DNA of 64,000 bases from positions 434,001 to 498,000 of the forward strand of contig JALIZF010001916.1 of the NCBI GenBank assembly GCA_029948255.1, written 5' to 3'. Source of the DNA: Telmatactis stephensoni. Taxonomy: Eukaryota > Cnidaria > Anthozoa > Actiniaria > Isophelliidae. Positions 1 to 23,684 of this stretch are shown here, piece by piece. The notes beneath the pieces were generated by a model. That model saw only the letters and a program-made list of their open reading frames with translations, did no database searches and was not told the origin of the DNA. Position 1 is the stretch's first letter, and every line of letters starts with the position of its first letter. The position numbers and the translations under genes are program-made.

Positions 1-12754
<12,754 letters not shown>

Positions 12755-12925
12755 TTAGCCTGCTCATTGGCAAGCTAGAATTATCGCACTACTTTTCTGT
12801 GCTGTTTTCCACTGCATTAGAACTAATAAAAAAGTATTTAAAGTAGTCATTATGAGAGTCTCATCGAATGACTCCTGAAGTTGTCATCCATGTTGAACGA
12901 CTTTATGCGAGTTCAGCCCCCTTCA

Positions 12926-12933
12926 TGACGTCA
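12926..12933. promoter_or_regulatory. CRE-like palindrome TGACGTCA upstream of TTC28
   Basis: A perfect TGACGTCA (CREB/ATF consensus) lies about 170 bp upstream of the TTC28 start codon. A second perfect copy is at 13,498-13,505. The position is reasonable for a promoter element; binding is inferred only from the consensus. Confidence 0.45.
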
Positions 12934-13497
12934 CACATATAAATGACACTTTTCCTGGCGCCATGCTTAATTTTTGCGCTGGCACTGATAGACAGTTCGG
13001 AATCTCAATACAATAAATTTGACAATGCTGGATTTAGTTAGAATGGACCAGGCCTACATTGAATAACTATATTACATGTTAGTAAACTTGCAAAGAAGCA
13101 CAAAAAACAGTACTATCCAACTGACCGTGACCTGAACTGCAGTCCACAAATCTATTGCGTTGATAAGTTGTGTTGAAGAGAAAATAAATGTGTGCGCTAT
13201 GATATTCACGTCCAAATTTTGAAATAATAAGCCCGCCTTTCGCATACGCCCACCGTTTTCAAGGTTATTTTTATGAATAAGACCCGGGGGTCGTATTTAG
13301 TCATTTACGGGTGTTGCTTAATCATTGTAACTACCGGAAAAACTGGCGTAAATGGCTAGAGTGATTTCAATAAACCCGTGAAATAAAAATTGAATGTTAG
13401 TGGGTAATAGTTTGATAGACACAAAAGAAAACAATGGAAAGGTCTAGTGACTATTAGGTGCGGAATTCGCGGGCTCGTGAGGAAAAGTGTGAGTGTG

Positions 13498-13505
13498 TGA
13501 CGTCA
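13498..13505. promoter_or_regulatory. Second CRE-like palindrome TGACGTCA
   Basis: This is a perfect consensus CRE in the divergent region between TTC28 and GDPD1. It lies just outside a stretch of inverted words (13,520-13,730: caagacgcac, aatttgtgcg, acggcccat) that resembles a transposon end, so it may belong to that element rather than to a promoter. Confidence 0.3.
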
Positions 13506-13884
13506 TGGAGGTGGCTGAACTTCTCGCGCGCATACCGGCATCAAGACGCACAAATTTATTTTGTGCATCCTTCAAGACGCACGAAATGAATTTGTGCGTA
13601 CGGACGCCTGATGTGTCTTTTGCTCGTCTTTGTACGAGACGAACTTCAAGACATAATGACGCACCAAAAAGTTTTGCCCAACTTCGTCCAAACGCACTTA
13701 TGCGTCTGTAGTATGAAAACGGCCCATAGATGACAACTTCAAGCTAAATGGCTGTAAATAATGAAAAATAATACCTACACGAACATTTCTAAAAGTTCTT
13801 TGTGTCCTAACAGAAAACACAATAGATTGATTGTAATAATGAAATAAATCCGTGAAATAGTAAGTAGACTATTGTTGCAATGAT

Positions 13885-14194
13885 ACCGATAGACAGTTCG
13901 GCGTCACGGAAATATGTCGTTACTGTGTGCTAAACTATGCAACAATTGGCCTAGGATGCAAAGCGACAGACAAATACACACCGGATTTTATCTAGTTTTA
14001 GCCGTCCCAGCCATTTAGACTGCTCATGGGAAAGCTAGAATCATCACACGTCTTTTCTGTGCTGTTTTCCACTGCATTTAATGTACAGCACAGAAAAGAC
14101 GTGCGATAATAACTAATAAAAAAGTATTTAAAGTAGTCATTATGAGAGTCTCCTCGAATGACTCCTGAAGTTGTCATCCATGTTGAACGACTTT
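13885..14194 (-). pseudogene. Decayed duplicate of TTC28 promoter and coding exon 1
   Basis: This segment matches 12,589-12,905, which contains genuine TTC28 exon 1, over about 300 bp. The match covers the 5' untranslated side (tcatccatgttgaacgactt, gtatttaaagtagtcattat) and the coding exon. The copy of the exon is 13,982-14,014, the same 33 nt, with the start codon and a GT donor kept. It reads MAGTAKTR and then a TAA stop. An extra hairpin (acgtcttttctgtgctgttt with its inverse ending near 14,103) has been inserted in the copy. As an alternative first exon it could not give the TTC28 protein from this start codon. Confidence 0.85.
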
Positions 14195-14443
14195 GATGAA
14201 TGCAAGAAGTTCCGAGGAGCCCAGACGTCGCAACAGAACTGCAGACATATGCAGACACTTTTCTGGACTACGGATTTTGCAATTAAATACATAGACATTT
14301 TGGCGCCCTAAACTGGCCGTTTCTAATAGAAAGTAAGATGCTGCGTAAATTGCTATTGTCATAGTTTTCTGTAAGGACACAAACAGTTTTGTGTAGACAG
14401 TGTTTCTCATGATTTTTCATTATTTACTAAAAGTGATTTGCAT

Positions 14444-14742
14444 ATATATACCTATTTCAAAAAACGTTGTCCTCAGTGTTAATGCATACTGCATAGTGAA
14501 TACCGCATACCAAGACCGAAATGCACTGTGGATATCAAATTTCAGGTATTTTTCACAATTTTTATAAGTACAAAAGTTGCGAAAAAGTCTACTTAGATTT
14601 ACCTGAGAGGAAACAGAGAATCAACATAAGTAAAGCCTCTTGTTACCCGATTACAAATTGTCAATAATACATTTCAGTCTTGGTATGCAATATTCACTAT
14701 GCACCAAAACCAAGGACAACCTTTTTTGAAATAAGTATATAA
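14444..14742. repeat. Inverted-repeat element (about 300 bp), ends atatacctatttcaaaaaa
   Basis: The left end (atatatacctatttcaaaaa, acgttgtcctcagtg, gcatagtgaataccgcatac, caagaccgaaatg) is repeated inverted at the right end with about 80 bp of arm. The interior has no open frame. It lies about 550 bp upstream of the GDPD1 start. Confidence 0.85.
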
Positions 14743-15293
14743 GCTAATTTTCAACTTTGTCAACCCGAAGAGAAATGGTCGATGAGTTTAATAGGCCGAA
14801 TTAGCAACGTGTTTGAATTCTCAAAAGAAAGTCGTGATAAAATTGTTTTGTGTGTGTGAGGTGTGTGTGTGAGTGTTTTTTCCCTACAGTCTCCTTCAGC
14901 AAAAAATTCTGTACTTCGCCCCCTATTCACAGCATAGGAATTCTTCTCAACTTGTGTGTTTTTATTTATTTTTTATTTATAAACTTCGCCCTAGGGCGGG
15001 AGCAGCTCACAGAACAAAGGTTCCAAAAACGAGACTCCCTTGTTACATTGGTGTAAGATGTAAAGAAACTAAAGCACGATAACAGTTAAAATTGAAAACC
15101 TTCATATAAAACAAACAAACAAACAAAAACGAAAACAAAAAAAGGGATAAAGGAAGAAAGGAATGCATGGATCAACGCCTTTTGGGCTTCCTGTGTATAT
15201 TTTTGACCCCAAGAGCCTGGTCTTGACAGACGTACAAAGAAATTTCCAGCTGCGCTGCTTGGCGATGCCGGTACTTTGACAACAACATTGACC

Positions 15294-18200
15294 ATGTATC
15301 AGTACGTCCTTCCTGTTGTACTTCCTTTGATTGGAGGCTATGTCCTGACCTCTCTTGTCTTGTTTCAATGCCCTCAACTTCTTCATAAGAAGGAAGAAGA
15401 CAAAATTTCGATGTCGTCACATCAGTCATCGAGGAGGTAAAGGGGTCAAAATTGCCTTGTCATAATATAACATGGCGAAACGCGCTATTTTATCCCGTAT
15501 GGGCATTTCATTATTGCTTTTCGTAGATCAATTTGTCTGAAGTGCATTTTTATATTGTTTTCAGTAGTCTTTGTTTGATCGTTAATTCAATTTAGCGAGA
15601 TGGGATTCGAATGACCGACAACCTTCCCAATTTGATTGACCTTTGAAACATATTTTATCTTTTATTCATGTCGATTTATCGATTTATCAATCATTAATGA
15701 TTCTATTTTTAACTTCAGGAGCTGGAGAGAATCGAGAGAACACTATGGCTGCATTCAAACAGTAAGTTAATTGTTGGTGTACATAAAATATTGCATATTT
15801 TCATTAACTTATTAAACTTTGGTGATCTTGTACAGAGTGCAAGGCTGAAAAAATGAAAAAATTGAAAATTTTCTTTCTTTCACAGTGCTGTTGCCATGGG
15901 GACAGAAATGTTGGAGATTGATCTGCAGTTGACAGCAGACAAAAAGGTGGTTGTTTGTCATGATAACAACTTGTCAAGGGTAGCAGGAATTGATTGTCAA
16001 ATCTCTGATCTCAATTACGAGGTAAAAGTTCCTGTGTAAAAAAGCATTGTCATCATGACATCTAGCCTCCTCCGCAGGCAACTCTTTTGAGTTTTATTGC
16101 TGCTTTTGGGTTTCCTGTGGGATCTCTGAGAGGACTGGCACGAAATGGGGGTAGGTACTTCCTCAATTTTTGCACAGGAAGCCCAATTCAAGCCTAATTC
16201 CCTAATTCAAAAGGTTGCCTGCGGAGGAGGCTACATGACATCATCATCTTCAAATATGAACATTATTCCTTAATGACATCATCATCATCATCATTGTCGT
16301 CATCATTAATGTGATATATTTTTATTGCATATGAGTGAGGAACATACTGAGATGTACAGTAACTGTGTCAGTGCCATGTTGTCTGTAAAAACATTTGAAC
16401 TTCCTGCCATAACCTTGCCATGCCGTTACTTTTCATTTTGACAGTCATACAAAAAGTCTAATTAATCTATTTGATATCATTATTACACATTATATTCACT
16501 TTATATGAGTCATCATCACCATCATCTGATATCACTATATGGTTATCACAATAGGCCCCGATCAAATGAGATCACAATAGGCAGCACAAGACTAGTGACA
16601 ATGCAAGTTTTGACTTGCAATCTTGCTCACCTTGTTTGAACACTGCTCAATGCAAGTCAGTACAAGTTTTTAAAAAAATTCTCAATGGAAGTCAGCTAAC
16701 TGAAGGACAAATAGGATAAAATCTGTTTTGTTGTTGCTTGAATTATTTGAAGGAAAGGAAATGTGCAGAAATTTGGACTAAAAAAGAAGAAAAACAACTT
16801 GTGAAGCTTAGTGCGTTGACTGTTCAAATGAATCAAAATTTATATCAACCTGTGATCAAATTTGAGCATGCTCAAACTGCTCGCAAGTCCTGGCAAGTTG
16901 ATGCAGGTAGCCACAAGTCGATGTTCAAAACTTGCGAAGACTTGTGCCTTCTTGCATTCTTGTTTGATTGGGGCCTTAAGTCAAGTCAAGAGATCTTCTA
17001 AAAGGAATGACATTTTATTAATTCCAGGATGTCCCACCTTTGATGAAAAAAATTCCCATTCAGTTCCATCCAGGTAAATAGTGGTTATTAAATTTTTTTT
17101 TTTTCATTTTAATTTCCATTCTTTTAAATATTGCAACACTTACTTTATTACCAATTTATGTGCCATTGAAATCTTTTGTGTTTGTTTTGTACAGGGGTTA
17201 TTTGTGATCCTGCCAATGATGACAGGAAAATACCATTGTTGTCAACTGTATTTGAAGCTTTTCCAGACCTTCCAATAAATATTGATATTAAATATGATTC
17301 TGTTGAACTTATTGAAAAGGTAAACCCCCAAGAATGAGTTAATATTTGTAAACAAATAGTCATGAAAATGAAAGAAAAGTAGAAAGAAACATTATTTTAT
17401 ATTTAACATTTTTAATGCGTGGGACAGATTTAGGGAGAAAAGGTACCTGAGTGGGAGTGGCAACAATTCATTTCTACCCCTAAAAGGTACCAATTCAAAA
17501 ACAATAATAAAGAATTAAAGTAATGAAACACTTTGTGATCGATGTGCTTTGAAGATTCAATTCAGATCATCGAAATCGTCCCTTTCATGCTTATTTCTGA
17601 GATAGCTAGTTTATTTACCCCAAAACAGTCCCTAAAAGGTACCAGCTATGTCTCAGTGGTAGTCCACTGAAGTCTGAGACACCCTTAAAGGTACCGGAGT
17701 GCAGATTTTGACCCCTAAAAGGTACGACGAGCATCCCCCTCCATTTACGAGGGAGAAAGTGAGAGGGGTTCACCCCCTCTCTTAAGATGACTTTGGGTCC
17801 TTTTCTCTCTCTATACTTTTCCTCTAGATTCTGTGGATCGAGGGTTTCAAATTTCTATTATAATGGTTTTGCCCCATCCCATAGGATAATCTGGATCCAC
17901 CATTTAATTATTTGCATTTTTTCAGACAAATGAATTGATTTGTAAGTACAACAGAGAACACCTTTGTGCCTGGGGAAATGTTAATAGTCACATCACAGAA
18001 AGATGTCACAAAATTGTAAGTCACTTACAAGCATTTAATAAATATTAACAAATTATCTGAAAAATATAATCCAGGTGCTAGAAAAGCACGTGCCAACAAC
18101 TAGATGTAAAACATGTGTGCAACACCAACATTGTTTATACAGAAGGGTAGAGATCAGACAAAAATACCTTTACAACATTTAAAAATAACTAAGCCAGAAT

Positions 18201-19783
18201 CAATCAATGAAAATTACTATGAATCCTGGCTGCAATTTTTACATGACTTTTATAATTCTAACCAAATATGAACCTTAATTGCAGAATCCCAATATTCCAT
18301 TACTTTTCTCATTACACCGTTGTGGAATCCTTCTTCTCTTGTATTACACTGGGCTGTTGCCATTTGTGCCGCTGAAAGAATCCTACCTAGAAATTATGCT
18401 TCCCAAGGTTATGTTAAGGTTGGTTTACAAAAAAAAAGTTTAATTAATATACTCTAGTTATTCACAAGTAATTAAAAATTCTCAAGAGATCAATATTGAA
18501 GTGAAAAATTGAATTGAAAAATTGAAATCTGTCTGTCTGTCTGTCATACATCACTGCTGCTACCCCCTCCTCCCCTAAGTTGAGACTTTGCAAGCATGGC
18601 TAAGTTGTACCTATCACCTTGTGAGAGGTCCCCAGTTCAGTTTCCAGTGATGAATTCACATGCTTGTTTCAAGTTCTCTCTAATCTGTGTAGCCTGTGTA
18701 AAGTGGAGTGCCAGTGGAGAGGGAGAGAGAGAGGGGGGAGGGGAGGTGCTAATAGAGGGTGCACCTTAGGCTTTTTGGGAGACCTGCTTTGTGCTGATTT
18801 TACATCATATTTTTGCCAGTCCAAGATGAGGGTTCACAGAATTCCTTTGTTTATAAGACCCCATGATATTTTTTAAGAAAAAAATGAGACTTTAAGAGTA
18901 GACACATGTTATTTGTTAGGGCCAGTGCCTTTAACTATTCAATATAACTTCTCTTTTATGATCATATTGTAACTTTACGGGCACAAATAAAGATGTTGTT
19001 GTTGTTGTTGAAATTTGGTAGAAAACTTTGTACAACTCTGCTTGAATTTTTTAGCTAACTTATATTAACCCCCCCCTAAACTATGTCTTTGTTATTGACA
19101 GGCGATTTGAAGTGTCAGGAAAGTTAAGAGTGATCTGTTACATAGCTGACTGGTAAGACAAACTTTTGTAAAAGATTTTCTTTTTAATTCTGATGTTTTA
19201 ATAGATTTTTGTTTTCAAAAAGGTTGCTCATAAGACCAAGTTTGTTCAAACATCTGGAGAAGAGAGGGATACAGGTACACTTACCCAAATGCATAACCCA
19301 GTGTTTATTCACAACCCTTCTGTCCCCAACTCCAAGAGAAAATGATGAAAAACCTCTTTAGACTCAAATGCAAATTGCCAATTTCAGACCATGTGACTGT
19401 TGTTTTTTGATGATCATTAAAATATTACGTCAAATCAACTCCCAAAGACATCATATGGTCTTAGTAAAATGGGGATCGAAGCAAACAATGAAGCTTAAGG
19501 GCTCTATTAAGTCCGAGTCCAAGATAGGGAGGTTCTAATGGCACCTGCCAATATCGTCATCGTCATCATCATCATCATCATCATCATCATCAGTATAACA
19601 ATTATTAACTATATTATACTTTAAATACAGACATATCTGTGGGTGCTGAATGAGGAAGAGGAGTTTGACCTTGCCTTTAATGACCTAAAAGTTGCTGGTG
19701 TGATGACTGACTACCCAAGGAAACTTGCCGAGTATTTAGGAAAAGATAAAAAGGAAAACATGCCATTAATCACCAGTGGATAA
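15294..19783 (+). CDS. GDPD1: GDPD1-like glycerophosphodiester phosphodiesterase
   Basis: Ten exons with GT-AG borders: 15294-15436, 15719-15761, 15886-16021, 17028-17073, 17195-17319, 17926-18015, 18285-18418, 19102-19152, 19223-19274, 19631-19783. The protein (about 310 residues, as in vertebrates) starts with a hydrophobic segment (YVLPVVLPLIGGYVLTSLVL) expected to be a membrane anchor. The GDPD barrel follows: HISHRGGAGENRENTMAAF with the catalytic His, EMLEIDLQLT, VVVCHDNNLSRV, FPDLPINIDIK, and the end QTYLWVLNEEEEF and VAGVMTDYP. The family hydrolyses glycerophosphodiesters; vertebrate GDPD1 acts as a lysophospholipase D. Exon 1 is 143 nt where splice phase needs 142. The reading frame moves by +1 in the run caaaattt near 15,400, just before HISHRGG. 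All other exons are in frame, so this looks like one spurious base. Poly(A) signals aataaa lie near 19,829 and 19,885. Confidence 0.93.
16063..16233. mobile_element. 171 bp MITE, TAGCCT termini, 9 bp target-site duplication
   Basis: The ends tagcctcctccgcaggcaac and gttgcctgcggaggaggcta are perfect inverted repeats. They are flanked by a perfect direct repeat catgacatc (16,054-16,062 and 16,234-16,242). It sits in GDPD1 intron 3 and is non-coding. The same terminal words occur at 28,199-28,760 and 36,001-36,099. Confidence 0.93.
17456..17730. repeat. Stretch with repeated ccctaaaaggtacc words
   Basis: The word cctaaaaggtac or a close variant occurs about five times between 17,479 and 17,726 in a GDPD1 intron, separated by non-repetitive spacers. 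Related ggaggggt...atgactttgggtc sequence follows at 17,760-17,810 and recurs near 26,790-26,860. Probably part of a dispersed non-coding repeat. Confidence 0.5.
18596..18800 (+). mobile_element. tRNA-derived SINE-like copy (degenerate)
   Basis: It begins with a pol III A-box-like stretch (gcatggctaagttgtacc) and a B-box-like stretch (ggtccccagttcagtttcc). The body words are shared with the copies at 33.1 and 34.55 kb: ttcacatgcttgtttc, taatagagggtgcacctt and gggagacctg. Divergence is high. It lies in a GDPD1 intron. Confidence 0.65.
18900..19012 (+). repeat. Probable LINE 3' tail ending in (TTG)n
   Basis: The stretch ttacgggcacaaataaagat followed by gttgttgttgttg has the shape of a CR1-like retroelement end: a short untranslated tail, an aataaa, and a trinucleotide run. 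No coding sequence remains. Confidence 0.4.
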
Positions 19784-21438
19784 AACTGTTGCTATGGCAA
19801 CATACCTATATATAAAGCAGACTCAATAATAAACATTTGGGGCTGGGCATATGGGCAACTGGTACTATTTAAACTTGTACTTGAAATAAAGTTTTTGAGT
19901 AAACTAACTAAAGGAAGCACACGGTAGAATGATTAGTGTGCAAAGTCATATTTTCAATTTATTCTCTTTCTTGAAAAGGTCACATTTTTCTATTATTTAT
20001 TAAGATGACAATCAGAGGTGAATATATGGAAATCAATTCATCAAAAACTATCTATTTTGTATCAAAGTACTTTTTAGGTTTTGTTCGTGTTAAAATTATT
20101 TATGTCTATACTGATCTATGTAGCATTAATTTTATCATTAATTATAGGCCAGTATAAAAGCTGGTTTTCATTATTCAAGTCGATGAATATTTAAGTAATC
20201 AAAAATGTGAAATTTTTTAATTATATAGTTACATTTTTACAAATTATAGTTTGCGTGCCTTTTGAATTGGTAGAATTTATCTAGGTGAATCTAATTCACT
20301 GCATGAGTATTCAAATTTCTATAATATATTATTAGTTAGATTGTGTTGGGTCTTATAGCACAAAACCCAAAATTATGACCAGTTTTAATGTATTCACATT
20401 CTTTTGAAAGAGCAATCATCCAATCAGCATCCAAGGATTCTCACCAGGTGGAGGATGGCAAGGCAAAAGTATATGTACAGTATGCGAATATGTTAACACT
20501 GCATGGTCACAGTTTTGAGCTTTGCAATGTATAAAATCATCCATATACTATATTGTAGACAGCAATTATCAATATTATTATTATTATCATTATTATTATT
20601 GCTAATTATACAGTCAAACCTCAACATACAATCTTGTTAAACAAGTTTTCAAACATACAAAGTTTTACAATCTACTATATTTGGCGTCTCTTGTGAGCAA
20701 CCACCTCTCATAATTGCAACTACTTTATGAGATGATAGTTTGTCATTTCCTTTTGTTTAACCTGCTGCAAGCAACCATTATTTTGAAACCAAAATCTCTC
20801 ACCATATGAGCTTCACAGTTTGCTGTCATATATCAGGTAACTGCTTTCTGATACAGTATAAAGCTGTGGCAATACTCCTATTATGGTATATAATACACAA
20901 CTCTTACTTGGAGAATTGATGAGAATTAATCATCATCAGTTTCCACGAGACTAAAAGTATACACCCCCCCACCGCACACAGACACACCCCATATGTACAC
21001 AGACACACTAACGTCTGTAAGCAACAATCTAAACTGGACCATTTTGGGTGATTGAGGTTTGACAGTATCATTAGCTGATATTATCTTAAAAATCTAAAAA
21101 GTTATCAAATAAATACAAACATTTGAACAAGTATTTGCGTGGTTATTTTAGAAATAAATTGTGCAAGTTACTCATCAGTGAATTCAAAGACCCAAGTAAA
21201 TCAAACCTAATGTGGTAATTGTGTTGATAGCACACCAAATCAACTGTCGCTTGACTCACCCAACTGTAAGCTCCAAAACTGTTAGGTGACAGTAGTGAAA
21301 CTGACATGCAACTATTGTGCAACTGTCACCCAACAGGTTCACACTTTTTGCCCAACAGTACACTGTTCTACATAATTACCCCACATTCATAAGCCAGGTA
21401 CATTATTTATCCTTGATAGTTTATTCTCAGCAATCATA
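19784..21438. other. Intergenic region between GDPD1 and nuclease paralogue A
   Basis: GDPD1 (plus) and the nuclease gene (minus) converge here. It contains the GDPD1 poly(A) signals, AT-rich DNA, an (ATT)n run near 20,575 and the Tigger-like element listed separately. 21,190-21,390 repeats words such as caactgt and cccaacag without clear element ends. Confidence 0.7.
20608..21073. mobile_element. Non-autonomous pogo/Tigger-like element
   Basis: The termini tacagtcaaacctcaa and ttgaggtttgacagta are inverted repeats of about 16 bp with TA at the borders. The CAGT...ACTG ends with an AACCTC core are typical of pogo/Tigger-type MITEs. The interior is AT-rich and non-coding. Confidence 0.75.
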
Positions 21439-22533
21439 TTACTGAATTGTTTCAGTTTCATCCATCTTGCATTCTAATTCCTCATCATCTGTAGTGAAGC
21501 TGAAATCATCACAGGAATTTAAAAGAAGTTCATAAGCTTCAATTTGATTCTTGACCTTGCAAACAGCTTCCTTCAAAGCTGGTGTTACTCTATCATTCCA
21601 ATCATCTTCTTTAAATGACATGGGGGTCTCTTTTTGCCTGCCTTTCAAGTGCTCAATAAGAATTCCTTTGTGCTTTTCACATAGAAACATGTATGACTGC
21701 AGTTGAATTTTGTCATAGTCTGGAAGAGGGTGTATGTATCTCACTGTTCTGTTTTTGATCTCAATCACTGAATCTTTCTTGTTCATGACTGTTTTCCCAT
21801 CGATGCACCCTCGTAAGATCCAATGGATACCTTCATATTGCATCTCTTTCTCAAACATCTCAGGAACTCTCTTAACCTGTAAACCTTTCAGTTTTTCATA
21901 CTTTGAAATAGCTTTCTGTTCAAGAGCTATTCCTCTTTCTTTGTTTAGCTGTCCCTGTATAATCTTTTTTGTTTTCTCATCTGTGATCTCCTTTTTCTCA
22001 CAGATCTCTTTCAAAGATGTGGAAACAGGCCTTTTTTCGTCATCTTTTAATTTTTTCACTTCTCTTTGTACGTCCTCTTGTGTGACTCTTGCAGTCTGCA
22101 ATAGCAGTAAGTCACTATAATCTGAATCAGTCTGTGATAAAACAAAATCCCTAACCTCTTCTTTTAACAAAGCCAATGACGTTCTTCCAGTATCATGTTC
22201 TGGAAATAAAACTTTTAGAAGTTGTACCAAGGTATCCTCCTGCTTATCCCAATCTTCAAACAAAATTTCAGACAAATCTACAAGAGTTTTTCCACTTGCA
22301 TTTTTCCAATGGCTCGCAATTATTTCCACAACTTCCTCTTGATTTTCTAAAGCATTTCCAATAAAATATGTTCTCCAGTCAGACTGCCTCCAAACCTTAC
22401 TCAAAGTTTCGTTTCTGTTCTTGTATGGATGGCAACCAATCGCACTGGCAACTTGGCTAGCATTTATCTTGATCTCTGGGCTACAAGACACAAGCGAAGT
22501 GCTGGCTTCGGAATCAGCTACCAAACTTGCCAT
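21439..22533 (-). CDS. Intronless PD-(D/E)XK nuclease-like protein, paralogue A
   Basis: A single open frame of 364 residues. The N-terminal block KINASQVASAIGCHPYKNR resembles the start of YqaJ/lambda-exonuclease-type proteins. The C-terminal half has the motif order of a PD-(D/E)XK core: Glu205 in RGIALE, Asp245 in GCIDG, Glu258-x-Lys260 in VIEIKNR, and the Gln-rich helix IQLQSYMFL at 276-284. Family members are 5'-3' or recombination exonucleases; activity here is inferred. The middle (about 85-195) is charged and helical, and the C-terminus is an acidic tail. It is about 35-40% identical by eye to paralogue B, 1.15 kb upstream in the same orientation. There are no introns or frameshifts, unlike every neighbour, so a viral, transposon or retrocopy origin is possible. 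It could also be an unrelated domesticated nuclease family. Confidence 0.8.
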   Translation of the reverse strand: MASLVADSEASTSLVSCSPEIKINASQVASAIGCHPYKNRNETLSKVWRQSDWRTYFIGNALENQEEVVEIIASHWKNASGKTLVDLSEILFEDWDKQEDTLVQLLKVLFPEHDTGRTSLALLKEEVRDFVLSQTDSDYSDLLLLQTARVTQEDVQREVKKLKDDEKRPVSTSLKEICEKKEITDEKTKKIIQGQLNKERGIALEQKAISKYEKLKGLQVKRVPEMFEKEMQYEGIHWILRGCIDGKTVMNKKDSVIEIKNRTVRYIHPLPDYDKIQLQSYMFLCEKHKGILIEHLKGRQKETPMSFKEDDWNDRVTPALKEAVCKVKNQIEAYELLLNSCDDFSFTTDDEELECKMDETETIQ

Positions 22534-22693
22534 ATTTCGATCATCGAAATATAAAACGAAATAACAGTGACAGGGAGAAAAATTTAAACAGCATCAAAGC
22601 GCCAGAAACCAAAACCTCAAAGTGAAATTGAAAGAGAAGGCTTTTGAGAAACAGAAGGGAAATCCCCGCTACATGTTTAGGTATTATATAGAA

Positions 22694-22725
22694 TTTGGCG
22701 GGAAAGATTTACAACAAGGCGTTCC
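22694..22725 (-). promoter_or_regulatory. E2F-like site plus CAAGGCGTTCC motif upstream of paralogue A
   Basis: tttggcgggaaa (22,694-22,705) is a near-perfect E2F consensus on either strand. About 10 bp further on lies caaggcgttcc (22,715-22,725). Both words recur in the same order and spacing upstream of paralogue B. The site is about 160 bp upstream of the start codon. Cell-cycle (S-phase) control is inferred from the motif only. Confidence 0.5.
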
Positions 22726-23220
22726 AGGTAATAGTCAGGCAGAGTCTGAGTACGAGTCTTCAAAGGTTTTTATTTATATTTTTTAACTTTTTATTCGTTG
22801 TGCATGATAATATACAAAAATTTACCCTTTTATATCACTTTGGCAAACTATTCAATTTTTGTACATATGAGAAAAACAGTAAAATGTTTTTTGTTCATTC
22901 AAGAGCATAAATATACAAACTATAGGGCAGCTATTAAGCTTTCAATAACTTATTAAAATCGATCAAATTTCTAAAAATAAATAAATTACAAAAACATTGA
23001 TACATTGGATTGTCACCACAGGATTTGAGTAATTTTTTTTGTTATTTCTCATTATATTTCCCATTTATTTCCATTCACTATGGACTAAAAATAAAATTTG
23101 GGATCCAGATATTCAAAGGGTAATAAGCACTTACCCTGAATTGAAATGGTTTTCTTGAGATTTAATCCTGGGTTAGTAATTGTCATCATAATTCTTCAAA
23201 TGGGGCAATAGAATATACTG

Positions 23221-23490
23221 TACAGGGTAGTAACGAGGTATATGGGATCAGGGATCAGTGTTATTTTGGGGCTCAGGGATCACGTCAGCATTATTTTTTT
23301 GGCTCAGGGATCAGATTTTTAGCCTTGGGATCGGGATCACTGTCTTTGGAATCGGGATCACCATTGTTCAGGGATCACCTTTTACGAGATCAGTGATCAA
23401 AATTGTCCTTATTTTGGGGATCAAGGATCAGATTTTTAGCCCTGGGATTGGGATCACTGAAAAAACTATATACCTCGTTACTACCCTGTA
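23221..23490. mobile_element. 270 bp inverted-repeat element with internal GGGATCA repeats
   Basis: The termini tacagggtagtaacgaggta(tat) and (ata)tacctcgttactaccctgta are perfect 23 bp inverted repeats. The interior is a degenerate minisatellite of gggatca/cagggatcag/ttttagcc words, in two similar halves. No protein is plausible. It lies between the two nuclease paralogues. Confidence 0.9.
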
Positions 23491-23684
23491 CTGTAGATAC
23501 CTATATTATACAACTAATGAAATTATGTGACAAGCTTAAAAATTTTGACCATTATCTTTATGTTATATTTTCCTAGTGATTGGAAGACTAATAAATTAGG
23601 GTTAGAAGATTATTGTGGTTCTTTAGAATTCCTTTCAGCTGAACTACAAAGGGACTGTTATGCCAATTGTCTCGTCTTGAAATT

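Noticed and set aside
21734..22120. 128-residue plus-strand frame opposite nuclease paralogue A
   Set aside because: Antisense shadow of the nuclease coding frame; its Ser/Phe-rich composition is what the reverse of the Lys/Glu-rich frame gives.
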